DNA of 64,000 bases from Terriglobia bacterium (GTDB taxonomy: Bacteria; Acidobacteriota; Terriglobia; Versatilivoradales; Versatilivoraceae): NCBI GenBank assembly GCA_951813285.1, contig OX638355.1:2747136-2811135 (forward strand), written 5' to 3'. The position numbers were made by a program, and so were the translations under genes. Each line of letters opens with the position of its first letter. Positions within the stretch are counted from its first letter, which is position 1. Of this stretch, positions 34,864 to 43,583 are shown piece after piece. Below the pieces are notes generated by a model. It was not told the DNA's origin and searched no databases. It worked only from the letters and a program-made list of their open reading frames with translations.

Positions 34864-36705
34864 TCAACCCGCGCCGCGTCCCACCGTATCGCTGGGACCG
34901 GTGAAGCCGGGACCTCCGGCAGCCAGGTAACCGTTGCTGGCCCCGGTTTCCTCGGGGCTGACCCAGAAGGAGTAGAGCTTGCCGTTGGTCAGGTGAAAGC
35001 GGAAGCGGACGGGCCGGCCGGCCAGCCGGGAGAGATCGGCAGCCTCCTTCCAAACGACTTGGCTGAGAGTGCTGTCTCCGGTCACCGGCAGGCAGTCTTG
35101 CCTGGAAAAGGGGGCAATCGGGGCGCCTTGCGCGTCAAGGACCTCGGCTTGCAGCTGCCCCTGAGTGGCCTGCAGATTGACGAACAGGTGACGGCCCCGG
35201 AAGCGCAGCGGCCGGGTGGTGACCGCTCCCCCCGATTCCGGGGCGTCCAGCGAAGCGAAGCCGTCCCGCCGCAGGACGGCCAGACCGGTGCTTCCGCCCG
35301 CATACATGTGGCCTCCCAGCTTGGGGGACTCCCCGGACCAGGCCCCGAAGTAGAAGTAGAGCTGGTCTCCCACCACCAGGCAGCAGCCCCCGGCCGAATG
35401 GAGGTAAGCTCGGTTCCAGGTACCCTTGCGCCGGGAGGGGGCGATGAAGGAACGCCGGTCGGGCCGGTGCCAGTGGAATCCGTCTCGACTGAAGCCCAGG
35501 CATAGCTCGGTGAGCTTGGGGAACCCTCCCTCCAGGCAGATCTGGTTGGGCGGTCCCCGGTGGATGGCCAGCAGGCCGATCATCAGGCTCTCGTAGCCGG
35601 CCGCGTCCACGTTGTAGAGCTGGGTGGGATAGCCCAGGTCGGGCGCCGGTGGGTCCAGCTTGTCGGCCCCGGCCCAGTGGTGGACGTCGCTCTCTAGCCA
35701 GGTGGCTCCCTCGACAAGGTCGGGGTGTTCCCGATAACCACGCAGCCGGCTCAGGCTGGGCTGGAATTGAAAGGTGCGAATACTGTAGACCCAGACCTTG
35801 CGGAAGGGGTTGTAGAAAAAGGTAGTGTTGTCGCCGCAGGGGCCGGTGGGTGTGGGCTCGCCCCAATGAATGCCGTCCGCCGAGGTATAGACCTCTCCCC
35901 TCCGGAATTTGTCCGGCCCCCTGAAGAAAGCAAACATCTTGAATCGCTGTTGCCGGTCGGCAGTCTCCTGGTCCAGCCAGATTCCCACCCCGTCCCTTTC
36001 ATACCCCTTTCCCCGAACCAGGACCCTGTTGGTTCCCGGGTCGACGTCAAGGTGCGGTCGGGTCCAATGAATCCCATCCCGGCTGGTGGCGTAGGCGATC
36101 CCGTCGAACCAGCCGGCGTGGTACCACATCTTGAACAAACCGTCCTCGGGGTCGTAGAACACGCCGTCGTTGAAGGGACAGGCCACCGGCTGCAGGCCCC
36201 CGTTCATCTCCAGGGCGGTCTCCGGCTTCAGAACCGGGTTCTCCGGGTGCAGAACGGCCCTGTGATAGGAGCGCTTGAGAGTGCTGCTGGAGATGAGGAA
36301 GTCGTCCACGAACAGTTGCCGCCCCCGGTCAATGGGGATGACCTGGGGAATTTTCGTCAGGTATGGGGGCGTGACAGGAGTGCGGAAGTCCTCCGGGGGA
36401 TAGCGGGGAGGCCAGGGGTCCGGGAGCCGGATGCCGTTGTAGAGAGTCTCCCGGCGTGCGCTCTCTTCGGTACGAGACCGGACTGAAGCCAGGGGCCAAG
36501 GGGAGGAGAAATGCGCCGCCATCCGAGTCAGCGCCAGGCCGCCGGTGAGTCCGGTGAGCTGTTTCAGAAACCGTCGGCGGTTCAGGGGGCCGCTCCTGTC
36601 GTGGTTGGCAGTCTCATTGAAATGGAAGCCTTTTGCAAAATTCCGCAGGTACGGGAAGCGAATAGGGGACGTTGTTGAATTACTGGAATAACTGGAAGAG
36701 AGCAC
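34864..36705 (-). CDS. Secreted GH32/43-like protein (start uncertain)
   Basis: Up to 613 residues. A Tat-type signal NRRRFLKQLTGLTGGLALTR starts about residue 42. Propeller blades include YATSRDGIHWTRPHLDV, VYTSADGIHWGEP and LGFSRDGFHWHRP, and the C-terminus has a beta-sandwich ending with YSFWVSPEE. It is a paralogue of 29489-31039. No ATG exists between the Tat motif and the upstream stop. The only usual start, GTG 36705, lies in the loop of a palindromic repeat (36665-36780) whose left arm is then translated. So the native start may have been displaced by that element. Confidence 0.65.
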   Translation of the reverse strand: MLSSSYSSNSTTSPIRFPYLRNFAKGFHFNETANHDRSGPLNRRRFLKQLTGLTGGLALTRMAAHFSSPWPLASVRSRTEESARRETLYNGIRLPDPWPPRYPPEDFRTPVTPPYLTKIPQVIPIDRGRQLFVDDFLISSSTLKRSYHRAVLHPENPVLKPETALEMNGGLQPVACPFNDGVFYDPEDGLFKMWYHAGWFDGIAYATSRDGIHWTRPHLDVDPGTNRVLVRGKGYERDGVGIWLDQETADRQQRFKMFAFFRGPDKFRRGEVYTSADGIHWGEPTPTGPCGDNTTFFYNPFRKVWVYSIRTFQFQPSLSRLRGYREHPDLVEGATWLESDVHHWAGADKLDPPAPDLGYPTQLYNVDAAGYESLMIGLLAIHRGPPNQICLEGGFPKLTELCLGFSRDGFHWHRPDRRSFIAPSRRKGTWNRAYLHSAGGCCLVVGDQLYFYFGAWSGESPKLGGHMYAGGSTGLAVLRRDGFASLDAPESGGAVTTRPLRFRGRHLFVNLQATQGQLQAEVLDAQGAPIAPFSRQDCLPVTGDSTLSQVVWKEAADLSRLAGRPVRFRFHLTNGKLYSFWVSPEETGASNGYLAAGGPGFTGPSDTVGRGAG

Positions 36706-36817
36706 GTAGGAGATGTTAGTGAATCAAAGCAATATAGGAGCGGCTGATCGAAGTTATTCCAGTAATTCAACAACGTCCCCAGCACCAGTGCTGCACGACG
36801 AATTTTGCAAGAGGCTC
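36625..36817. repeat. Palindromic MITE-like element with nested inverted repeats
   Basis: Inner arms: ggggacgttgttgaattact plus ggaataact (36665-36693) are the perfect reverse complement of 36752-36780, 29 of 29 bases, with a 58-base loop. Outer arms: gaagccttttgcaaaattcc (36625-36644) pairs imperfectly with cgaattttgcaagaggctc (36799-36817). The termini recur at 56944-57042. It carries no gene and overlaps the 5' end of 34864-36705. Confidence 0.8.
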
Positions 36818-36917
36818 ATGGAAGTGTAACGGACCCCCCGCGCGAAGTTTAGGTTAGCCGAGCCCCTGCCTCACACAATGTAACGGATCATATAGGGCGG
36901 AACAGGAGTGTTTTACG

Positions 36918-37691
36918 TTAAACATCCAGCAGGTAGAGGGTCGCTTGACTGAGTCGTTGGGAAGTAGCCGGTTGAAGAGCCTCGCGCTGATCGGTCTGCT
37001 GGGGTTGATCCCTTCGGCAGAAATAGGCCGTGATGGACCGCCGAGGGGCATCGGCTCGATTCTTGACCCCGCTGTGCCAGGTGTGTCCGGTGAAGACCAC
37101 CACGCTGCCCGCGGTTCCGGTGAGGGAGACTTCCCGGGGGTGCGGCTGCTGCATGTCTTCCATCTCATCCTCGGGGAAGGTCAATCCCAGGTGGGATCTC
37201 GGCACAATCCGGGTCGCGCCGTTGTCGGGCGTGAAGTCGTCCAGCATCCAGAGAGTATTGCAGGAAAAATGGTCGCTGGGCTGCTTGCGGTCGCGCCACC
37301 AGGCGGGATGCCAGTCGGGATGAAGGTCCTGGTGTCCGCCGCCGGGGAGCACGGCCCGGGAACAGAGAGAAGACAGCCGAAACCCCTTGGGCAAGACGCG
37401 GTCCACGGCTGCCAGAATCCTCGGGTGGCTGATACAGATGTCGAAGACAGGGTCCTTGTTGACCAGGTCCAGCACCACGATGGTGCCGTGCTGAAAGCCC
37501 TCTTCCACCCGGCCGCCGTTGTCCTCCTTCTCGGCCAGCGCCGCCAGGTGATGGTTGAAAGTCCGGACCTGGCTCGGGGTCAGTATGTCGGGAAAGACGA
37601 GGTATCCGTTCTCGTCCAGGAAGGATTTTTCCTCGTTCGAAAGCAGGTCTTCCCCAACTCCCATACCCTTCAGAGCCGCTCGCATTTCCAT
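36918..37691 (-). CDS. Phytanoyl-CoA dioxygenase (PhyH)-family protein
   Basis: 257 residues from ATG 37691 with ggaggtgactgaat upstream. It is an Fe(II)/2-oxoglutarate dioxygenase. EKSFLDENGYLVFPDILTPS is the usual PhyH start, GGGHQDLHPDWH carries the H-x-D metal pair, TLWMLDDFTPDNGATRIVP is the core strand, and VVVFTGHTWHSGV the distal His with a later Arg (RRS) for 2-oxoglutarate. The substrate is unknown. It is the last gene before the helicase operon but is probably a separate unit, because 123 bases separate them. Confidence 0.85.
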   Translation of the reverse strand: MEMRAALKGMGVGEDLLSNEEKSFLDENGYLVFPDILTPSQVRTFNHHLAALAEKEDNGGRVEEGFQHGTIVVLDLVNKDPVFDICISHPRILAAVDRVLPKGFRLSSLCSRAVLPGGGHQDLHPDWHPAWWRDRKQPSDHFSCNTLWMLDDFTPDNGATRIVPRSHLGLTFPEDEMEDMQQPHPREVSLTGTAGSVVVFTGHTWHSGVKNRADAPRRSITAYFCRRDQPQQTDQREALQPATSQRLSQATLYLLDV

Positions 37692-37814
37692 ATTCAGTCA
37701 CCTCCCAATGCGTCTATTCCACCTGTGAAGCCCTGTGGTCCGCCGGGCTGGTATTCAAGCCACCTTATGACATCCCCATGAGACGAGAGTCTTCCATGGC
37801 GAGAGGAAGAATGG

Positions 37815-39383
37815 TCAGAGCAGTTCTTCTGGCAGAAGGTGAGCGAAAGCGCCCCGGTTTCGGTGACGCTGGAACATGGGGGCCGATGCCCGCCCGCCAT
37901 GACGCTTGGCCCTGATGATCTTGCCTGATACCGAAACGACCCTCCATACCCGCCCTCCGAGAGAGAATACCTCATCGAATACGCCCGCGATGGCCCCGAT
38001 CGTCCTCCCCGAGCTGACGTCGGCAACATCGTAAGACTGCGTATCGGGGATGTTCGAATGAATTTTCCCCCGCGTCCCCAGGTTCATCAATCTCGAGGTT
38101 GCGTACCAGCGGCCTCCGCCCTGGCCGACGTAATCCCTCTGACGGAGGTGATTGAGTATCGATTTTACGCTCTCCTCCGGGCATAGAGTCGACAGGAGGC
38201 CGATGAGGGCCGACTCGTGAACGCCATGAGGACACTGAAACAGGCAGGAGAACAACTGCTGGACGGCGACCGATGGATCAGCCCGGTAGCTCTCATGAGG
38301 AAGCTGTCCGCAAGAGGCCAGATCGAACATCGATTCCAGGTGTTCCTTCTCTTCGTCCGAGTTGGCGATGGCGGCGGCGTGGATGATCTCTCTCCGCCGG
38401 TTGCCCCGTCCGATGCGCTGGAGCAACGAGGAGAGGCTCCAGGGAATTTCCGCTATCACGACAAGATCGATGTCGCCTATGTCAATGCCCACTTCCAGGG
38501 TTGAGGTTGAGACACAGGCGGCAACCTCGGCGCTCTTCATGACCGCCTCGGATTCCTCTCTGATGCGGCGGTCGAGGCTTCCATGATGGACAACCACGGG
38601 ATAGGGACGCCACAACCCCGTGAGTTCATCCCCGATGCGCTCCACCGACTCGCGCTTGTTGCAGAAGATAAGCAGTTTCTTCCATTCCCTCTCTCTCGCC
38701 AATCTACAGACTTCATCGAGAGAGCTTAGGATATGGCGGTCGATTTCCCTCGGCCCCCGCGATGTCACCACGTCAAAGTCGCTGGCGTATCTGGATGCGA
38801 CTTCCCGGGGGGACGACAGCGTGGCGGACATCAAATGAACGCTGAAATCAGCCTGGGCAGCCAGGCTCCGAAGCCTTTGTATCAGCAGCCGAATCTGGTC
38901 GCCGCGAGAGGTGTTGTCCAGCAGATGGATTTCATCGATGATCAGCGCCCGCAAATGATGGAAAGCATCGGGCTTGCGGCAAATCAGGGAGTCGAGAGAC
39001 TCCGGGGTCGTGATCAGGAAGTCCGGCAGGTTGCGCGGCAGGTAGGGCCGGTCTCCATGTTTCAGGACCACGCTCAGCCCCATGTCCTGCAGAGGATCCC
39101 GGATGCGAGCCAGGGTGTCATTTGCCAGCGCGCGTGTGGGAACCAGATACAGGACCGAAAGGCTCCGCCAGTCCTCGCCGGCGCACCGCTCGGCCAGAGG
39201 CGCGGTGACCGCTTCGGTCTTGCCCGAGGCGGTGGGCGCCGTGACCACCACGCTTCTGCCCTTCAGGATTGAGGGTGCGGCCTCGACCTGTATCGGGGTG
39301 AGCCGGCCGAAGCGGGCGAAGAAGGGTGTCCAGGCGCGTCCCAGCCTGCGCCTTACGGCAGAGCCTCCGTTGTGAAGCATCAT
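37815..39383 (-). CDS. Lhr-like SF2 DEAD/DEAH-box helicase (operon gene 4)
   Basis: 522 residues from ATG 39383. Motif I is APTASGKTEA (49-58), motif Ia LVPTRALA, motif II DEIH (150-153), motif III SATL (186-189), motif V TSTLEVGIDIGDID and motif VI QRIGRGNRR (322-330). This is the Lhr/BrxHI-like subgroup, but it is much shorter than full Lhr and keeps only a small C-terminal part with a winged-helix-like segment (LLSTLCPEESVKSILNHL). It is the last gene of an operon with two BrxD-like ATPases. It likely remodels or unwinds nucleic acid for that system. Confidence 0.85.
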   Translation of the reverse strand: MMLHNGGSAVRRRLGRAWTPFFARFGRLTPIQVEAAPSILKGRSVVVTAPTASGKTEAVTAPLAERCAGEDWRSLSVLYLVPTRALANDTLARIRDPLQDMGLSVVLKHGDRPYLPRNLPDFLITTPESLDSLICRKPDAFHHLRALIIDEIHLLDNTSRGDQIRLLIQRLRSLAAQADFSVHLMSATLSSPREVASRYASDFDVVTSRGPREIDRHILSSLDEVCRLAREREWKKLLIFCNKRESVERIGDELTGLWRPYPVVVHHGSLDRRIREESEAVMKSAEVAACVSTSTLEVGIDIGDIDLVVIAEIPWSLSSLLQRIGRGNRRREIIHAAAIANSDEEKEHLESMFDLASCGQLPHESYRADPSVAVQQLFSCLFQCPHGVHESALIGLLSTLCPEESVKSILNHLRQRDYVGQGGGRWYATSRLMNLGTRGKIHSNIPDTQSYDVADVSSGRTIGAIAGVFDEVFSLGGRVWRVVSVSGKIIRAKRHGGRASAPMFQRHRNRGAFAHLLPEELL

Positions 39384-39469
39384 CTCGAGGCGGCCTCCGG
39401 GATCTTGCCGCGTCAGGGGTCTGAAAACCCTGAAATTTAAGGAGTCGATTCCAAGTGATGCGGCATGGC

Positions 39470-40774
39470 TTATGGGGTTGCGTCCAGCGCCTGCTCCGGG
39501 GGCTTGCCGGGAGAGAATCGCGCCAGGTCCAGAGCTTCAACCGATCCCTTGACGAAGGTCCGTGTGTGATTTCTTCTATTTGAACGCAGGCGGGCAAACA
39601 GCCCGCCTGGTTTGAAATCCCCTGGCAAGTCGTAGGCCTTCCGGTAAAACTTGCAGATTTCCTCGAAGACCTCCCGCAGCGCCCGAACCGACAAGGATTC
39701 CAGCTCCATCAGCGGCACTCGCTTCAGTTCGGAAATCCGGTACCAGTCAACCTCGGGGGTGAACGCAAAAAGCAGTTTCACTCCGCAGGGGATGCGGTAC
39801 AGGAAAGGGATGTCCGAGGCATGGCGAGAGTAGGGAAGGCCGGTGATTCCCGGGTGCTTCACCAGGCGCCGGTTGTTTGCGGCCATCCGTATCAGCGCGG
39901 TGATGAAATGACGGCCCCGTTGGACCTGGTAAGTGTGGCCGCGGGCGCCGACGGTTTCGGCTTCGTCGAAGAGCAGCAGCAGTCCTTTGAGCCCCAGAGC
40001 CTCCCGCGCGGCCCAGCCCAGGGCGCTGATCAGGTAGCAGTAGACGTTTGCGGCAGTGGAATAGTCGAACAGGGAAAGATGGCGCTTGTACCCAGGGTCA
40101 TAGGTCGGCACCGGGCGCGGGGCCGCTTCCCGCGCCTCGATCCAGTTCCACAGATCCTCGTCCGGTTGGATGAGCCGGCTGAAATAGCGGTGGTCTTCCA
40201 GGAAACCGGCGCGAAGCGCCTCTTTCAGGAAGTAGCGAAAGCCTCTCTCCCTGTTATCAGCCCTGGAAACATAACGAAAACTCCGAACCAGTCGCCCATA
40301 GATGCGCTTTGGCTTGTGGAACGGGTTTTCGTTGGGGTCCATGTCGACCGAGGCCACGGCAAAGCCGTCGCGCAGGGCCCGACGATGAGCGTATGCAAGG
40401 ATATGGCTCTTGCCTGTCCCATATTCCCCGACCAGGCGGAGCGAACTTCTGGAGGGCATGTCCAGCCATTTTCGCAACTTCTCCATTTCTTTCTTGCGCC
40501 CGAACGTGAAATCTTCAACATGGCGGTAGGGCACGATTCCCAGCCGGAACGCCTCGATGAGCTGGCGGGCGCTCAACTCTTCATCGGGAATGTGCTGAAA
40601 TTTCGGGGTGGTAGAGGACGCGGGCCGTCGCCGGTTCACATCCTTGAGGTCGTCCAGCCTGATCCAGCGTTCCAGGCCGTTCCGGAACAGGACCCGCTTC
40701 TCAAAGCCCCCATACCGCTCGCCGACAACTCTTCCAGCACCGTATCTGGAATGAAGCGTTTCATTGTCAGCCAT
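39470..40774 (-). CDS. BrxD-like ATPase with Tudor/SH3-like N-terminus (operon gene 3)
   Basis: About 434 residues from ATG 40774 (a TTG at 40783 is possible). Residues 10-50 (HSRYGAGRVVGERYGGFEKR then VLFRNG and WIRLDDL) resemble the small Tudor/SH3-like barrel found at the C-terminus of UvrD/PcrA and in CarD-type proteins, which bind RNA polymerase or DNA. Then FTFGRKKEMEKL leads to Walker A GEYGTGKS (119-126) and Walker B LLLLFDEAE (268-276). ASVDMDPNENPFHKP is a characteristic DUF2791/BrxD-like segment. It is a second, divergent ATPase paralogue of the gene directly upstream. Confidence 0.75.
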   Translation of the reverse strand: MADNETLHSRYGAGRVVGERYGGFEKRVLFRNGLERWIRLDDLKDVNRRRPASSTTPKFQHIPDEELSARQLIEAFRLGIVPYRHVEDFTFGRKKEMEKLRKWLDMPSRSSLRLVGEYGTGKSHILAYAHRRALRDGFAVASVDMDPNENPFHKPKRIYGRLVRSFRYVSRADNRERGFRYFLKEALRAGFLEDHRYFSRLIQPDEDLWNWIEAREAAPRPVPTYDPGYKRHLSLFDYSTAANVYCYLISALGWAAREALGLKGLLLLFDEAETVGARGHTYQVQRGRHFITALIRMAANNRRLVKHPGITGLPYSRHASDIPFLYRIPCGVKLLFAFTPEVDWYRISELKRVPLMELESLSVRALREVFEEICKFYRKAYDLPGDFKPGGLFARLRSNRRNHTRTFVKGSVEALDLARFSPGKPPEQALDATP

Positions 40775-40793
40775 GATGGACAAGAGTCTTTGA

Positions 40794-42032
40794 TTATTTC
40801 ATCTGGAGTTGGTCTGAAGAGGGAGTTGAATCCGTGTCCCGCAGGATGTCGAGCCCCTTGACTAGATTCTGCATGAATATGCGCTTGTAACCGGTGTCGC
40901 CGAATCTCAACTCGTGGGCCTTGGAGGCAACCAGGTGGACTGTCTTCCGGAGTTTGGCCGCGTCAAAAGAGTGGTTGTAGGCGCGACAGTAGACAGTCGC
41001 GATCTTGCCGCCAACCTCGCGTAGAAACCCGACTGGATCGGGGATCATCTTCTCCAGATCGATCTTCACACCGGTTGGGTTGGGGATTTGAAACACGGTG
41101 GAAACGCGCTGCCGCAAGGCCTCGTAGGTCTGGGTTCTGCCTTCCAGGAAGGTCTCATCCGGAACGGCGTACAGAATCATCACCCGCTGAAAGTTGGAAT
41201 GCCCGCATTCATCGATGATCTCGCGCAGATTGCTCAAATGCTGCTCGCGCTGTCTGGCAGCCAGGCTCGGGATGCGCTCGGCCTCGTCCAGCGCAATCAC
41301 CAGACCGGAGTAGCCGATCTGGCGAATCCACTGCACCAGGGATCGCAGCAGGGTGAAGGCGGTGGTCCGGTCAAGCCGCTGGAGAATGCCGTGCCGTCCA
41401 TGAGCGCGGCGGTCATAGCCCTCGCCGCTCAGCCATTGGCAGATGTCGATGAAGTCATCTTCCCGCTGGTCCATCAATGCCTTGAAGGCCGCCTGGACGG
41501 CTCTGGAAAAGCTGATGCTTTCGATGCCCACGATACCGTCAACGTAGTTGAGCATCTCCTGACGCAGCCCATCCTCCGTCTCCATCCTGTTGAACTCTTG
41601 ATACTTGTGGGCGTACCAGGTTCTTAGAAAGCTGATGATTCCCGGTTCCTGTTCGGTTCCTTCCGAAAGGGAAGCCCCGTCCCGAGTTGACGGCATGATG
41701 CGCTGGACGATTGCCCTGTACACCAGTTCCAGCCGGTGAAACGGGCTTTCGCCCTGCCTGAGGTCAACATAGGACACGACGAAGTTGTGCTTCCAGGCGA
41801 GGTCCCGGACGCAGTACAGAAAGTGGGTCTTTCCCCCTCCATACACGCCGACCACCATTTTGAAAGCAGAACCGCCCTGCCGGACGAAGCCGGAAAGGTA
41901 TTCCTTTTCGATGACTGTCAGGTAGGGCTCCAGTCCAACCGTGAACAGGTGAGCACCAAACTCGGGCGGCTGGCCGCTGCCTCCAACTCTTTCAATGATC
42001 CTGCGGGCTGCGTCAGGGGCAATTTCGGTCAA
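40794..42032 (-). CDS. BrxD-type ATPase (DUF2791 P-loop protein) (operon gene 2)
   Basis: 412 residues. It reads DAARRIIERVGGSGQPPEFG, then YLSGFVRQGGSAFKMVVG, then Walker A GVYGGGKTHF (62-71), SYVDLRQGESPFHRLELVY, and Walker B LVIALDEAERIPS (244-256). All are hallmarks of the BREX ATP-binding protein BrxD (DUF2791). Its start overlaps the coiled-coil gene's end by four bases (ATGA type), so they are coupled. In BREX type 2 and in Ter-linked systems such ATPases act beside a helicase. Confidence 0.85.
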   Translation of the reverse strand: MTEIAPDAARRIIERVGGSGQPPEFGAHLFTVGLEPYLTVIEKEYLSGFVRQGGSAFKMVVGVYGGGKTHFLYCVRDLAWKHNFVVSYVDLRQGESPFHRLELVYRAIVQRIMPSTRDGASLSEGTEQEPGIISFLRTWYAHKYQEFNRMETEDGLRQEMLNYVDGIVGIESISFSRAVQAAFKALMDQREDDFIDICQWLSGEGYDRRAHGRHGILQRLDRTTAFTLLRSLVQWIRQIGYSGLVIALDEAERIPSLAARQREQHLSNLREIIDECGHSNFQRVMILYAVPDETFLEGRTQTYEALRQRVSTVFQIPNPTGVKIDLEKMIPDPVGFLREVGGKIATVYCRAYNHSFDAAKLRKTVHLVASKAHELRFGDTGYKRIFMQNLVKGLDILRDTDSTPSSDQLQMK

Positions 42033-42877
42033 CTTGCCGCCTCTTCGTCGAAGGTGAGATGGGAATAGGCCGAACCTCGGCCGTCCGCACTTTCGGGAAC
42101 CCAGAGGTGCCTGGCGCGCTGCTCGGTCTGGGACCTGGTGGCGATGGCAAGGTGCAGCCTGCGGCTCTGCCGAGTTCGATCCGCCTCCCGCTGGACGCGA
42201 TAGAGGTCGTAGCTGAAGTCGGCTCGGCCATACCCCTTGTAATGATCTTTCTTGGGATCACTCCTGAAGTGAGGCGTCTGGAGCAGAAAGGAAATCTGGA
42301 GAAGAACCTGGATGATGGGCGCCTTTCGGCTTCGTTTCCCTTCGACGCAACTGAGCCAGGCTTCCTCCGATCGCGCCAGAAATTCTTCAACCGGAAGCCC
42401 CGATCCGAGGTTGCGCTCGCTCTTCTGCACCCGGCCGGCTACTTCCTGAGGTGACAGGCGGTATCGTCCCAACCGTTCCTGTTTTGGTCCGTACCAGAGG
42501 ATGGCGTGCCCTTTGTCGAAGTCGAGTTCAACGGTGAAGAGGCTGGTTCTCAGTTCCGGGTAATGTCCTGACAGGGAACGGTCCATTTCTTGCAGCCGCT
42601 CCTCCAGTTCGACCCCAAAGCGTCTCCCCAGCTCGCCCCGCGCCTCCTCCAACTGCATCGCGTACTCATCCAGCCACGTCCGCAGGCTAGCCATCTGCCG
42701 GCTTCCCGGCTCCATCCGGCCCGTCATGTCACTTATCTTCACCATGCGGGACTGAATCTGCCGAAAATTGGCGGCGCGGTCTTCATCCAGCCTGGAGATT
42801 TGCCTGAGAGTCCGAAAGATCGCATCTGTCGTCTTCTTCGTTTCTGTAAACGTGTTGATGAGATGGTCAAGGTCCAT
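42029..42877 (-). CDS. Coiled-coil protein of unknown function, first gene of the ATPase/helicase operon
   Basis: 282 residues. The first 110 residues are helical with heptad-like spacing (HLINTFTETKKTTDAIFRTL, then ARGELGRRFGVELEERLQEM), so a coiled coil is likely. Residues 110-190 hold a small domain with LFTVELDFDKGHAILWYGPK. The last 90 are basic and aromatic-rich, with YKGYGRADFSYDLYRVQRE. I do not recognise the family. Its four-base overlap with a BrxD-type ATPase implies that it is a subunit of that system, perhaps the target-recognition or scaffold part. No transmembrane or nuclease motif is seen. Confidence 0.7.
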   Translation of the reverse strand: MDLDHLINTFTETKKTTDAIFRTLRQISRLDEDRAANFRQIQSRMVKISDMTGRMEPGSRQMASLRTWLDEYAMQLEEARGELGRRFGVELEERLQEMDRSLSGHYPELRTSLFTVELDFDKGHAILWYGPKQERLGRYRLSPQEVAGRVQKSERNLGSGLPVEEFLARSEEAWLSCVEGKRSRKAPIIQVLLQISFLLQTPHFRSDPKKDHYKGYGRADFSYDLYRVQREADRTRQSRRLHLAIATRSQTEQRARHLWVPESADGRGSAYSHLTFDEEAAS

Positions 42878-42988
42878 GATTATCCCCGTATATGGCCTTT
42901 GCTTCCTGGCAGGCAGGTGGTCCGCCGCAAGAATACCACATGCAGGATCCGGCTTCCGGTCAAGGTGGAGGAGCCGAGGTCTTGCACC

Positions 42989-43405
42989 TCATCTTCCCAG
43001 CAGCAGGATCAGGAAAATGATCCCGTTTATGGCGTGTGAGGTAAAGCACAGCACACAGCGTATCCGGGTCAGGTAGAGCAGGGAGTAGCTGAGATAGATT
43101 CCCAGCAGCACTGTGAGGAAGCCGGCCGACAGGAACAACCAAATGTAGGGTTTCAGAAAGATCAGATCGGCTAAGACCGCTGCCAGGATGGCGAGGTAGA
43201 AGAGCTGGCCCAGCAGCGAATTGGGGAGCCCGAAGACCCGGGCCCTGGGGGAATGAATCACCCGGCTGCAGGTCTGCTCTCCCATGCGGCAGAAGGAGGG
43301 GATCCACTTTTCAGTGGGATCGATCCAGCCGTATGCGACCGCCGTAAAGTAGCTGGAAATGGTCAGGCCGACGGCGGCCAGGAGGACGAGGGCAAGGTAA
43401 ACCAA
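42989..43405 (-). CDS. VKOR-family (vitamin K epoxide reductase-like) membrane protein
   Basis: 138 residues with four membrane helices. A loop between helices 1 and 2 has FCRMGEQTCSRV, the two outer Cys of VKOR homologues. The active-site CxxC pair is in the last helix, RIRCVLCFTSHAINGI. Bacterial VKOR homologues reoxidise DsbA-like proteins to form disulfides in the periplasm. No DsbA partner is adjacent. Its short length fits the family without a thioredoxin fusion. Confidence 0.85.
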   Translation of the reverse strand: MVYLALVLLAAVGLTISSYFTAVAYGWIDPTEKWIPSFCRMGEQTCSRVIHSPRARVFGLPNSLLGQLFYLAILAAVLADLIFLKPYIWLFLSAGFLTVLLGIYLSYSLLYLTRIRCVLCFTSHAINGIIFLILLLGR

Positions 43406-43583
43406 GGGGTGCTCTCCGGAAAAAGGGTTACAGAGCTGTTTAGTAGGGGAACTCCCGGGAGCCGGAACGGGAATCGGGGAATCGGCCGCCGTTTTGTCGT
43501 GGAGCTGCCGTTGCTGCCCCGATTCCGGCGCCGACAGAGCGCGAGAAAATCCTGAGCGAGTTGCCGCGCCGACCCTGCCTCCT

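Noticed and set aside
37815-42877. Calling the operon a full BREX system
   Set aside because: Only BrxD-like ATPases and a helicase are present. PglX, PglZ, BrxC and other core genes are absent from the window, so the name would overstate the evidence.
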